A stretch of 48,634 nt of DNA from Thiothrix sp. (GTDB lineage: Bacteria; Pseudomonadota; Gammaproteobacteria; Thiotrichales; Thiotrichaceae). Below are positions 24,435 through 33,177 of the stretch, in pieces; the stretch's first letter is position 1; every line of letters starts with the position of its first letter. The notes under the pieces were generated by a model. It did no database searches, was not told the DNA's origin, and saw only the letters and a program-made list of their open reading frames with translations. Location: NCBI RefSeq assembly GCF_028714775.1, contig NZ_JAQTLS010000027.1, positions 1 through 48,634 of the forward strand. The letters are read 5' to 3'. The position numbers were made by a program, and so were the translations under genes.

Positions 24435-24764
24435 ATGGCAAAACCCGAAAAACACGTTTTCATTTGCACCCAGCAACGCCCGCAGGGGCATCCTCGCGGT
24501 TCATGCGGTGCTGATCGGGATGCCTTTTCGGTGTTCGCTGCGTTCAGCATGGAACTGGATCAGCGTGGGTTGTTCAACAAGGTGCAGGTCACGTCCACTG
24601 GCTGCATGGGGCCGTGCAACCAAGGCGTCAGCGTGCTGGTGTACCCGGAAGGGGTGATGTATCGCGGCATTACGCAAGCGGATATTTCTACTGTGATTGA
24701 GCAACATCTGGTCGGTGGCAAGCCAGTGGAAAGTTTGCTGATGCCAGCCGAGCATTGGGGTTAA
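24435..24764 (+). CDS. Thioredoxin-like 2Fe-2S ferredoxin
   Basis: The protein has 109 aa. Cys residues in HVFICTQQRP, GSCGADRD and TGCMGPCNQG match thioredoxin-fold 2Fe-2S ferredoxins (COG3411 type), which are common near nif genes. It probably carries electrons, possibly toward nitrogenase, or protects it. ATG 24435 is preceded by TGGAGAAT; the longer TTG frame at 24420 is not needed. It starts 38 bases after the antiporter gene and 2 bases separate it from the next gene. Confidence 0.82.
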   Translation: MAKPEKHVFICTQQRPQGHPRGSCGADRDAFSVFAAFSMELDQRGLFNKVQVTSTGCMGPCNQGVSVLVYPEGVMYRGITQADISTVIEQHLVGGKPVESLLMPAEHWG

Positions 24765-24766
24765 GC

Positions 24767-25147
24767 ATGAATGATCATTTGGCAGAGAAAATCCTCCAGA
24801 ATGCGGCACAAGCCGATGTGATCTGTCAGGAACTCAACCGGCAAATTCTCAAACTGGGTTTCCCGCCGGAACGCGCCGATGTGACGTTGGGTAGCCATGT
24901 GCAATACAGCCTACAACGCGACACCTTTTCGGGGCTGGATTCGTTGGTAGGGGTGTGGACGCATCCGACCAGCGGCTACAAGACGGGGATGCTGCTGTTC
25001 CATGCGGATGAAACGTTCTTTGCCGAATACGACGTGTTGCAGCCGCACCCGAGCAAGCGCAAGTGGTTTGTGGAAGCGGTGACGGTGTGGGGCAGAGGCG
25101 ACGACATCAAGGGCGACCCGCGTTTGTTGCCTGCATTGGGGGAGTGA
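24767..25147 (+). CDS. Hypothetical protein at the end of the nif-linked cluster (126 aa)
   Basis: A soluble protein without signal peptide, Cys residues near the N-terminus only. It has a helical first 35 residues followed by a mixed region rich in aromatic residues (ETFFAEYDVLQPHPSKRKWF, then VEAVTVWGRGDD). I do not recognise the family. ATG 24767 lies 2 bases after the ferredoxin stop, so the two are co-expressed, which suggests a role with the ferredoxin. Confidence 0.7.
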   Translation: MNDHLAEKILQNAAQADVICQELNRQILKLGFPPERADVTLGSHVQYSLQRDTFSGLDSLVGVWTHPTSGYKTGMLLFHADETFFAEYDVLQPHPSKRKWFVEAVTVWGRGDDIKGDPRLLPALGE

Positions 25148-25163
25148 GCTTCTTCTGTTCCCG

Positions 25164-25195
25164 CCTACATCCCGACCGCGCAATGTAGGTCGGGA
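25164..25195. other. Overlapping alternative hairpins between convergent genes
   Basis: CCTACA (25164-25169) pairs with TGTAGG (25184-25189), while TCCCGACC (25170-25177) pairs with GGTCGGGA (25188-25195). The two stems exclude each other. No U tract is seen. It may end transcription in both directions or be a small dispersed repeat. Confidence 0.5.
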
Positions 25196-25219
25196 AGCAA
25201 TAAACTCAGCAAAAATTCA

Positions 25220-28177
25220 CTATGGGGAAGTGAAGTTCGCTGTTACGGCTTGTGCAGCCGACATGGATACTTTGCAAGTCGTTATTCCCGCACAAATTCC
25301 TGACCATCCTGTAAACCTTGAACCCGTATTGGCTTTGGCTGAAAGTGTTACGGTGGTTCCACTGGTGTAGTCTTCGGTACAGTCTGGGGTTGCTGATGTA
25401 TCACAGGTGATGCCAGTGCCAGTCACTTTACCGAGACCATTGCCTGCCTTGCTGACAGTGAGTGTGTACAGTGGCTTGAAGGTTGCGGTAACGGTTTTAG
25501 TCGCCGTCATATTTGCGGTACAAATATTGCTACTAACGCTGCTGCAACCTGTCCATCCCGTGAACTTGTAACCTGCATCCGGTATTGCCGTGAGGGTAAC
25601 AGGTGTTCCTGTGCGGTAAGCGTAGGCGGCAGTGGTGCAGTTAGCCCCGCATGTGATGCCTGCTGGTGTGCTGCTGACTGTGCCATTACCTACTTTGTTG
25701 GCGGTAAGGTTGAAGGTGATGTAGTCGAAATTAGCAGTGACGTTTTTGGCTTCACTCATGACGACGGCACAGCTACTGGTAGTACTGGTGCAACCAGTCC
25801 AGCCAGTAAACTTATGGCCTGCATCCGGTGTGGCGGTAAGTTTGGTACTTGCACCACTGAGGTAATCCTCTGTGCAGTCTGGTGCTGCTGACGTGTCACA
25901 GGTGATGCCAGTGCCAGTCACTTTACCGGAGCCATTGCCTGTTTTGCTGACATTGAGTGTGAAAAGCTGCTTGAAGGTGGCGGTAACAGACTTGGCTGCT
26001 GTCATGCTGACGGTGCAGACATTGTTGCTAACGATGGTACATCCCGACCAGCTTATGAAACGTGCATTCGGGTTCGCTTGGGCGGTCAGTGTTACGCTTG
26101 TGCCAGTGTTGTAGGTTTCGGTGCAATCTGAGCCACAACTGATTCCAGTGGGTAAACTAGTGACAGTGCCGTTACCTGCGTTCTTGACTGTCAGCGTGTA
26201 AGCTTTGGTGAAGTTTGCCGTCACGGTCTTGGCTGCATCCATTGTTACGGTACAACTCATACCTGTGCAAGCACCACTCCATCCAGTGAAAACATAACCT
26301 GCTGCTGGCGTGGCACTTAATGTCACATCTATGCCTGGGCTATAGTTTTCCGTGCAGTCTGAACCACAGGTGATGCCTGTTGGCGTGCTGTTGACGGTTC
26401 CTGAACCAGATTTAATGACAGTCAGTTTTACTGGCGTAGCGACTGGGCTGACAGTAAAGCTTTGGTCGACGTTAGGCGCGGAGCTATAGGTGCTGTTCCC
26501 CGCTTGGCTGGCGCGGATAGTACACGTTCCCGCTGCCACCAAATGTACCGTACTGCTGCTCACACTGCATACGCTAGGGGTTTGGCTGCTGAAACTGACA
26601 GGTAATCCAGAGCTGGCGGTGGCACTGACTGCGAAATCTGCCGTACCCAAGGTTTTGCTTGCCAGTGCACCAAAACTGATGGTTTGGGTTTGGGCAGTAG
26701 CTACCGGAATGGAGCCAGAGAGGAAAAATTGCCCCAAGCTACCGTAATCAGAGTAAGGGGTGGTCAAGTTGCCGACGCCTTCCACGGACAGGTAATAGCG
26801 CCCCGCTAAGAGGCTTGTTGTAATCACCGCATCCGTATCGTCAGTTTTGTCATTTTCAATGACTAAGCTGCCATTGCTGTCGCGTAACGCGGTGTGAATG
26901 TCAAGGTCTGCCCCACGGGTGTTGCTGGCTTGCCATGCAGGGGTGGCTTTTAAGGTTACGTTGCCACCCGATGTGTCGAAATAGAAAGTGTCCACATCCG
27001 TGCTGGATTGGATGACCCCTTTATTTGCCGTGGTAGCATTGTTTGGGTCGGTGGCAGGTGTGGTTGAGGTAATTGTGCCAGCCGCATCGGCGACAATGGC
27101 GGTCGCGCCGCTGCTGGTATTGCTGTGCTCATCTGCGCGGGTGGTCAACTTGGTGGCAATAAGGGTAACGTCGTCTTCGGTGTTACTGGCATCGGTGTAT
27201 TCACCTTTGCTCCACTGCGACACATTGCGGTTATAGCCAGTCCCCATAATTGGTCCCCAACTGATGTAGCCGGAACCCATCCCACCGAAATAGCCAGTGG
27301 TGCTGGTGGCATCGTGGGATAAACCAAGGTTATGACCTAATTCGTGCGAGGCAGCTTCGGCTACGTAGTCGGCGCGTCCGCCGCCGAGGTTGTTGTAGTA
27401 AACCAATGCGGGTGAGTAATAGCTGTAATAGCTTGCCCCCCAGACATTGACATAGGCAACGCCGCCCGCAGTGCTGGCAGGCATAGCGACACTGTTTGCA
27501 TCAGTGTTCTTGGTGATGAGTACCCGCCCGGTATTGGCGGTGAAAGAAACGGGTTCTTGGGTAGTAATATCAACGTCAAAAGGCGCGTAGTCTTCTGCAA
27601 TCCGTCGCCACACTTCCGCAATGCTGGAAAGTTCTGCGGCGCTGAACGATGCGCTGTTCCCGTCCAGATCGTAAGGCAGCGCGTTGAATGTTGCTGTTGC
27701 GCCGCTGTTCCACGCCGTTCCGGTGATTGCGTGCCCGTTAAAGTCAAGGTACACCACTTTGCTGGAGCCGGGTTTGCTGTGCAGGGCAAACGCTTCAGTG
27801 GCAGTAATGGCTTGGGTGCTTGGGCTAGCAGCTACGGTAGCACCTTGTTGTGTTGGTGTAGGGAGGAATGTATCGGCGTAATAGATGTCACCCGCGTTGT
27901 CTGAGCGCAAATGCGGGAGGTCGCGCTCAGTAAACGTGAAGCGGTGCAAGTGGTTCATCGCCCGTTGTTGGGCTTGGGCAGGTAATCCGTGTAAACGTTG
28001 GCGGAAATTGCCGTCCGGCAAATCGGTGAGTTGGAAAGCACTCCCGCTCCTGAACACTTTCGGGCGGAACCCTTGACCATTGGGGGCAGCGGTAACGGAA
28101 CTGGATAACAGTACCGCACTGAGAACACCGATGAGCAGCGACCTGCCCACCTTATGCTTGTGGATCATGGCACTCAT
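25220..28177 (-). CDS. Secreted zinc metalloprotease with five C-terminal repeats
   Basis: The protein has 985 aa. The signal peptide is residues about 1-31 (cleavage after VTAA). A metalloprotease domain (about 125-330) has HELGHNLGLSH with zinc ligands His278, His282 and His288 and catalytic Glu279. A beta-sandwich of pre-peptidase C-terminal type follows (about 380-500), then an Ig-like domain (about 505-590). Five tandem repeats of about 80 residues close the protein (about 595-985), each with a GTV start, a GITC...CTE Cys pair, FTGWSG and a final VTANF, resembling 'bacterial repeat' domains of surface proteins. SD GGGAGA precedes ATG 28177. It is a paralogue of the protease at 30644. Confidence 0.85.
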   Translation of the reverse strand: MSAMIHKHKVGRSLLIGVLSAVLLSSSVTAAPNGQGFRPKVFRSGSAFQLTDLPDGNFRQRLHGLPAQAQQRAMNHLHRFTFTERDLPHLRSDNAGDIYYADTFLPTPTQQGATVAASPSTQAITATEAFALHSKPGSSKVVYLDFNGHAITGTAWNSGATATFNALPYDLDGNSASFSAAELSSIAEVWRRIAEDYAPFDVDITTQEPVSFTANTGRVLITKNTDANSVAMPASTAGGVAYVNVWGASYYSYYSPALVYYNNLGGGRADYVAEAASHELGHNLGLSHDATSTTGYFGGMGSGYISWGPIMGTGYNRNVSQWSKGEYTDASNTEDDVTLIATKLTTRADEHSNTSSGATAIVADAAGTITSTTPATDPNNATTANKGVIQSSTDVDTFYFDTSGGNVTLKATPAWQASNTRGADLDIHTALRDSNGSLVIENDKTDDTDAVITTSLLAGRYYLSVEGVGNLTTPYSDYGSLGQFFLSGSIPVATAQTQTISFGALASKTLGTADFAVSATASSGLPVSFSSQTPSVCSVSSSTVHLVAAGTCTIRASQAGNSTYSSAPNVDQSFTVSPVATPVKLTVIKSGSGTVNSTPTGITCGSDCTENYSPGIDVTLSATPAAGYVFTGWSGACTGMSCTVTMDAAKTVTANFTKAYTLTVKNAGNGTVTSLPTGISCGSDCTETYNTGTSVTLTAQANPNARFISWSGCTIVSNNVCTVSMTAAKSVTATFKQLFTLNVSKTGNGSGKVTGTGITCDTSAAPDCTEDYLSGASTKLTATPDAGHKFTGWTGCTSTTSSCAVVMSEAKNVTANFDYITFNLTANKVGNGTVSSTPAGITCGANCTTAAYAYRTGTPVTLTAIPDAGYKFTGWTGCSSVSSNICTANMTATKTVTATFKPLYTLTVSKAGNGLGKVTGTGITCDTSATPDCTEDYTSGTTVTLSAKANTGSRFTGWSGICAGITTCKVSMSAAQAVTANFTSP

Positions 28178-28239
28178 ACATCAATCTCCCTCGTTTTTTG
28201 ATTAACTGGGCTTATTGTACGCGCCGAATATTTTTTGTT

Positions 28240-29754
28240 CTATCCCAAAAACCGCTGATACGCCGGATTCTCCGTCTCATCCCAATATTCGTACCCAAGG
28301 TCACGTAGGAAGCAGTTAAACCCGCCGCGTTCTTGCGGCGACACCTGAATCCCCACCAATACCCGCCCAAAATCGGAGCCGTGGTTACGGTAGTGGAATA
28401 AGCTGATATTCCACCCCGCACTCATGCTAGTGAGGAAATGCAGCAACGCACCGGGGCGCTCCGGGAACATGAAACGGTACAGCACTTCATCCTGTGCTCC
28501 GTTGGAGTGCCCGCCGACCATGTAACGCAGATGGATTTTCGCCACTTCATTGTCGGTTAGATCAGTAACTGAATAGCCTTTGGCTCGTAAGTTATGCAGC
28601 AGAGTTTCGCGTTCTTGCCGTCCGCCGGAAATTTTTACCCCGGCGAACACTTGCGCATCGCGGGCATCGGCGTAACGGTAGTTGAACTCGGTGATTGGGC
28701 GGTTGCTGATGGCATGGCAGAATTCGCGGAAACTGCCGGGGCGTTCCGGGATCGTTACCGCCAGCAACATTTCGCGGCCTTCGCCCAATTCGGCGCGTTC
28801 GGCGACGTGGCGTAAGCGGTCGAAGTTGATGTTCGCGCCGCTGGCAATGGCGATCAGGTGTTTGCCTTGCAGTTGGTGTTCGGCGACGTATTTTTTCATG
28901 CCCGCGACTGACAATGCGCCTGCGGGTTCCAGCAGGGTGCGGGTGTCTTCAAATACGTCTTTGATTGCCGCGCAGGTTTCGTCGGTGCTGACTAAGATCA
29001 CTTCGTCGACTATGTTGCGGGCGATCTCGAAGGTCTTTTCGCCAATCAGTTTCACGGCAGCGCCATCGGCGAATGTGCCGACTTGCGCCAGTTGTACGCG
29101 TTCGCCTGCTGCTAGCGAGGTGTAAAGCGTGGGCGCTTCCTCGTGTTCCACGCCGATGATCTTAGTGTCGGGATAGAGGTATTTGAGGTAACTACCAACC
29201 CCCGCGACCAAGCCGCCGCCGCCCACGCACAGGAAAATCGCGTCAATTGGGTCGGGGTGCTGGCGCACGATTTCCATGCCGATTGTGCCTTGCCCGGCGA
29301 TCACGTCGAGGTCGTCGAAGGGGTGCACGAAGGTCATGCCCTGTTCTTTTTCCAACTCGCGGGCGTGGGCGTAAGCCTCATCGTAGGAGCTGCCGTGCAA
29401 TACCGCTTTGCCGCCGAAGGCTTCCACTGCGCGGATTTTGATTTCCGGGGTGGTTTTGGGCATGACGATGGTGGTGGCAATGCCGAGTTTGGAACCGGAC
29501 AATGCCACCCCTTGCGCATGGTTGCCTGCCGATGCCGCGACCACGCCACGGGTGCGTTCTTCGGGGGTGAGCAGGAACATGCGGTTGAATGCGCCGCGCA
29601 GTTTGAAGGAAAACACTGGCTGTAAATCTTCGCGTTTGAGGAAGATTTCATTGCCCAAGCGTGTGCTCAGGCTACGCGCCCGATCCAGTGCGGTTTCGAT
29701 AGCCACATCATAGACGCGGGCGGTGAGGATACGTTCGATCAGGGATTTGCTCAT
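28240..29754 (-). CDS. ilvA: Threonine ammonia-lyase, biosynthetic
   Basis: The protein has 504 aa, the normal length for biosynthetic IlvA. The PLP lysine is Lys51 in FSFKLRGAFN, followed by SAGNHAQGVA and the glycine loop LCVGGGGLVAGVG. The C-terminal part (about 330-504) contains two ACT-like regulatory domains (TIPERPGSFREF and MFPERPGALLHFL) for isoleucine feedback. It converts threonine to 2-oxobutanoate in isoleucine synthesis. It is transcribed divergently from rpiA across 94 bases. Confidence 0.96.
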   Translation of the reverse strand: MSKSLIERILTARVYDVAIETALDRARSLSTRLGNEIFLKREDLQPVFSFKLRGAFNRMFLLTPEERTRGVVAASAGNHAQGVALSGSKLGIATTIVMPKTTPEIKIRAVEAFGGKAVLHGSSYDEAYAHARELEKEQGMTFVHPFDDLDVIAGQGTIGMEIVRQHPDPIDAIFLCVGGGGLVAGVGSYLKYLYPDTKIIGVEHEEAPTLYTSLAAGERVQLAQVGTFADGAAVKLIGEKTFEIARNIVDEVILVSTDETCAAIKDVFEDTRTLLEPAGALSVAGMKKYVAEHQLQGKHLIAIASGANINFDRLRHVAERAELGEGREMLLAVTIPERPGSFREFCHAISNRPITEFNYRYADARDAQVFAGVKISGGRQERETLLHNLRAKGYSVTDLTDNEVAKIHLRYMVGGHSNGAQDEVLYRFMFPERPGALLHFLTSMSAGWNISLFHYRNHGSDFGRVLVGIQVSPQERGGFNCFLRDLGYEYWDETENPAYQRFLG

Positions 29755-29848
29755 AATTCCAACTTTTGCGGCTGTGCCTTTACGTGGCGGTTAGTATATT
29801 GCAAACTCGGGCTTGAAAAAGATTTTTGCAACATCACAGGAAAGATTT

Positions 29849-30505
29849 ATGAGCCAAGATGCTATGAAAAAAGCGGCAGCAGAAGCCGCATTAGCTTTCG
29901 TTGAACCGGGCATGGTCGTGGGGATTGGTACGGGTTCCACCGCCAACCATTTCATCGACTTGCTGGCAGGAATCAAAGGCAAAATTGACGCAACCGTTGC
30001 CAGTTCCATTGCCAGTGCGGATCGCCTGCGCGGTCACGGCATCCGTGTGCTGGATTTGAACGAAGCGGGGCAATTGTCGTTGTACGTGGATGGCGCGGAT
30101 GAATCCACCGAATTCCTGCATTTGATCAAAGGCGGTGGCGGCGCACTGACCCGTGAGAAAATTGTGGCGGGTGCAAGCGACAAGTTCGTGTGCATCGCTG
30201 ACGATTCCAAACTGGTACGCACGCTGGGCAAATTCCCCCTGCCGATCGAAGTGATCCCGATGGCGCGTTCACTGGTCGCGCGGAAAATGGTGGCAATGGG
30301 CGGCACACCCGTGCTGCGCGAAGGTTTTACCACCGACAACGGCAATATCATTCTTGACGTGCATAACCTGACTATCCTGAATCCGGTGGAGATGGAAAAC
30401 CTGATTAACCAGATTCCGGGGGTTGTTACTAACGGGTTGTTTGCGATCCGTCCGGCGGATGTGTTGATTTTGGCGGGAGTTGGTGGGGTGCAGACGCTAG
30501 TGTAG
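29849..30505 (+). CDS. rpiA: Ribose-5-phosphate isomerase A
   Basis: The protein has 218 aa, matching the family. Signatures are [24 protein letters not shown], and [14 protein letters not shown] with the catalytic acid region. It interconverts ribose-5-P and ribulose-5-P. ATG 29849 is preceded by AGGAAAG; the upstream TTG frame at 29813 is not needed. The divergent pairing with ilvA occurs in many gammaproteobacteria. Confidence 0.96.
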   Translation: MSQDAMKKAAAEAALAFVEPGMVVGIGTGSTANHFIDLLAGIKGKIDATVASSIASADRLRGHGIRVLDLNEAGQLSLYVDGADESTEFLHLIKGGGGALTREKIVAGASDKFVCIADDSKLVRTLGKFPLPIEVIPMARSLVARKMVAMGGTPVLREGFTTDNGNIILDVHNLTILNPVEMENLINQIPGVVTNGLFAIRPADVLILAGVGGVQTLV

Positions 30506-30554
30506 AACTTTTGCCTGCTAGCGTGGTCGAATTTGTGCCTGCCTTTTGCTGAGA

Positions 30555-30585
30555 GTATCATTTCGGTGATACGGTTTCTTTTTCT
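30555..30585 (+). terminator. Likely rpiA terminator
   Basis: GTATCA (30555-30560), loop TTTCGG, TGATAC (30567-30572), followed by GGTTTCTTTTT. It lies 50 bases after the rpiA stop. Confidence 0.6.
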
Positions 30586-30605
30586 CTGCCCTGTTACGGG
30601 CAGAG
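30584..30605 (+). other. Second hairpin upstream of metalloprotease gene
   Basis: CTCTGCCC (30584-30591), loop TGTTAC, GGGCAGAG (30598-30605): a perfect 8-bp stem 39 bases before the protease start. It has no U tract, so it may be a 5' leader structure. Confidence 0.45.
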
Positions 30606-30643
30606 TCTCTACGGTAGCAATGGTTTCAGTAGGAGATGGTTTT

Positions 30644-32674
30644 ATGTTTTCGCGCTGCCTCACCAAATTTGTAGTTAGTACAGGGTTTGCCTTGTCGCTA
30701 TTTGTACCCCAATGGGCATGGAGCGATGTCTTGCAGGCTGCGAGCTTTCCCGCTAGTGCACTTAATTTTGAACTTCAAACGCTGCCTGCGCCAGCTCAAC
30801 AAAGGGCACTGGATACGTTGGGGCGGGTCGCTTTCTCCAGTGCTGACATTCCTTTCCTTCATGTGGATGCTTCCGGTGCGGTTTACATTGAAGACCATTT
30901 TACCGTCCCGGAACAATACGAAGAGGCTGCTATTGCCCAAACGCCTTCAGTTGCCCAAATCACAGAAGCTGAGGCATTCGCTTTGCACAGTAAGCCCGGC
31001 TCTAGCAAAGTCGTCTATTTGGACTTTAATGGGCATGTGATTACGGGCACTGCTTGGAACTCCAGTTCTGGAGTCATAACCTATAACGCATTAGCGTATG
31101 ACACCAATGGTAATGCGGCAAGCTTTAGCGCGGCTGAATTGGCGAGTATCGCCAGTATTTGGCGGCGAGTGGCAGAGGATTATGCCCCTTTCGATATTGA
31201 TGTCACTACTCAAGAACCAGCATCTTTTACCACTAATACCGGGCGGATACTCATCACCAAAAATACCGATGCCGGTGGTGTGGCAATGCCTGCCAGTACG
31301 GCAGGTGGAGTAGCGTATGTCGATGTATGGGGCAAGGCGAATTATGCCACTTATTCCCCAGCACTGGTATATTACAATAACTTAGGTGGTGGTCGGAGCG
31401 ACTACGTGACAGAGGCGGCTTCCCACGAGTTAGGTCATAACCTTTCGCTAGGGCATCATGGTACGTCTTCTTCGGGGTATTATGATGGGCATGGATCAGG
31501 TTTTGTTAGTTGGGGGCCTATTATGGGGACAGGGTACGATAGGCATGTTTCTCAGTGGAGTAAGGGGGAGTATACTGGGGCGAATAATTCATCACAGGAT
31601 GATATAGCCAATATTACTGCCCGTTTAACGGTACGGAGTGATGATCATAGTGATGCCGCTTCTGGGGCAAGTATGATCACATTTACAGATGTTGGAAATA
31701 TTGTTTCTACTACGCCAGAAACAGATGCGGGCAATTCTCAAGCATCTAACAAGGGAATTATTCAGTCTCGAACTGATGTCGATGTATTTTATTTCGATAC
31801 TATCGGTGGCAGTACAACATTGAAGGCAACCCCGTTGCGTGAAAGTGCAAACATGCGGGGTGGTAATTTGGATGTTCAGTTGACCCTGAAGAATTCGTTG
31901 GGCAATGTGGTCAGTACAGTCGATCCAACTGATGATACTCACGCGGAAATCGCTACAACTTTGGCGGCGGGTAGGTATTACCTGTTCGTGGAAGGTGTTG
32001 GTAACGCAACGTCGCCATATTCCGATTACGGAAGCATTGGGCAATATTTCCTGTCAGGTTCCGTTCCTATCAGCGATGCAGATGGTGACGGAGTAGCTGA
32101 TATTAACGATGATCCCGGCAATGATCCCAAAGTGGCAACACCTGCTGACTTACAGGGAGGGAAGATAACCATTACTGCACCGAGTAATCTGATGGGTGTT
32201 ACGGTTTTGCCAGACTCGGATTCTAGTTTGCCTAGCACTGGCAAACCTGCCAGTACGAGCTATACGTTTCCTGATGGGGTGATTCAATACAGAGTGAGTG
32301 TGGCTCCTTTTGGTGCAACCATTACGGTCACTCTTACATTCCCTTCTGCTATTCCTGCCAACAGCAAAGTCTATAAAATAACGAGTGGTGGTGGCTATGT
32401 TGAATTTCTTGGGGCACAGATTTTAGGAAACCAAGTCACGCTGACACTTACGGATGGCGGTGCTGGCGATTCTGATGGTGTTGCCAATGGCACCATTGTT
32501 GACCCAGTAGCTGTAGCTGTCCCTGTTTCCAGCGGTGGCGGCGGTGGAAGTAGTGGGGGCGGCGGTGGTGGTGGCGGCGGTAGCGCCGACCTTTTCACCC
32601 TATTCGGTTTGATGTTGGCCTTGTTGCTGGGGGCGCGAAAGCGTTTGCCAGCTTACCGCCGCAACAACACATAA
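30644..32674 (+). CDS. Secreted zinc metalloprotease with anchor module
   Basis: The protein has 676 aa. The signal peptide is residues 1-28. The metalloprotease domain is closely related to that at 25220, with HELGHNLSLGH (His261, Glu262, His265, His271). A beta-sandwich follows (about 355-475). Residues about 490-620 match the choice-of-anchor U pattern (YTFPDGVIQYRVS, LTLTDGGAGDSDGVANGTIV). The C-terminus is Gly-rich, then hydrophobic, then basic (GGGGGSADLFTLFGLMLALL then GARKR), which resembles a GlyGly-CTERM sorting signal. ATG 30644 has AGGAGATGG upstream. Its last 22 bases overlap the convergent smr gene. Confidence 0.85.
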   Translation: MFSRCLTKFVVSTGFALSLFVPQWAWSDVLQAASFPASALNFELQTLPAPAQQRALDTLGRVAFSSADIPFLHVDASGAVYIEDHFTVPEQYEEAAIAQTPSVAQITEAEAFALHSKPGSSKVVYLDFNGHVITGTAWNSSSGVITYNALAYDTNGNAASFSAAELASIASIWRRVAEDYAPFDIDVTTQEPASFTTNTGRILITKNTDAGGVAMPASTAGGVAYVDVWGKANYATYSPALVYYNNLGGGRSDYVTEAASHELGHNLSLGHHGTSSSGYYDGHGSGFVSWGPIMGTGYDRHVSQWSKGEYTGANNSSQDDIANITARLTVRSDDHSDAASGASMITFTDVGNIVSTTPETDAGNSQASNKGIIQSRTDVDVFYFDTIGGSTTLKATPLRESANMRGGNLDVQLTLKNSLGNVVSTVDPTDDTHAEIATTLAAGRYYLFVEGVGNATSPYSDYGSIGQYFLSGSVPISDADGDGVADINDDPGNDPKVATPADLQGGKITITAPSNLMGVTVLPDSDSSLPSTGKPASTSYTFPDGVIQYRVSVAPFGATITVTLTFPSAIPANSKVYKITSGGGYVEFLGAQILGNQVTLTLTDGGAGDSDGVANGTIVDPVAVAVPVSSGGGGGSSGGGGGGGGGSADLFTLFGLMLALLLGARKRLPAYRRNNT

Positions 32675-33177
32675 ACCGCCCCTGTCCCCCCATCCACCAC
32701 CCGTGCGGAGTGGAACGCCAGCACCCGATCATGCTGCCTTAGCCAATGGTCGGTCTTGGTTTTAATCACCGGGCCGCGATGGTCGGAACGGTTGCCCTTG
32801 CCGTGGATAATGCGCACACATTCGCCAATTCCGATGTGCGCCCCGTGCAGGAATTGCAGCAACATCTGCTTGGCCTGCCGCGCATTCAGCCCATGCAAGT
32901 CCAACTCGCTGGCAACGCGGTATTGCCCGCTGCGCAATTTACGAAATACTTTGTATTGGATGCCGGGGCGGCAATAACTGAGCATATCCCCCGGTTGCAA
33001 TTCGGTCGGGTCATATTCGTCAGAAAGCATGTCGTGGATAACTTGTTGCTCGTCTGCCAATGTCTTGAGCGGAATCGCGGGCGGTTTTGGGGTATCATGC
33101 ACAACGTGGTTGATGGGGCGTAACGGCGTCACGTCCTGCAAAGATTCGCGGAATAATGCACGGTCTTCAATACTCAT
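32653..33177 (-). CDS. Smr-domain protein (SmrA/YdaL-like)
   Basis: The 174-aa protein from ATG 33177 has the Smr signatures LDLHGLNARQAKQML and IIHGKGNRS in its C-terminal half. Smr domains are nucleases linked to DNA nicking or, in bacteria, to cleavage at stalled ribosomes. The N-terminal part (PLKTLADEQQVIHDMLSDEY) matches SmrA-like proteins. A longer frame to 33267 would lie inside surE in antisense and is unlikely. The start codon overlaps that of divergent surE. Confidence 0.85.
   Translation of the reverse strand: MSIEDRALFRESLQDVTPLRPINHVVHDTPKPPAIPLKTLADEQQVIHDMLSDEYDPTELQPGDMLSYCRPGIQYKVFRKLRSGQYRVASELDLHGLNARQAKQMLLQFLHGAHIGIGECVRIIHGKGNRSDHRGPVIKTKTDHWLRQHDRVLAFHSARVVDGGTGAVYVLLRR

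Noticed and set aside
30584-30643. Cyclic-di-GMP or other riboswitch in the leader of the second metalloprotease
   Set aside because: Only simple hairpins are visible; none of the conserved riboswitch core motifs I know is present.
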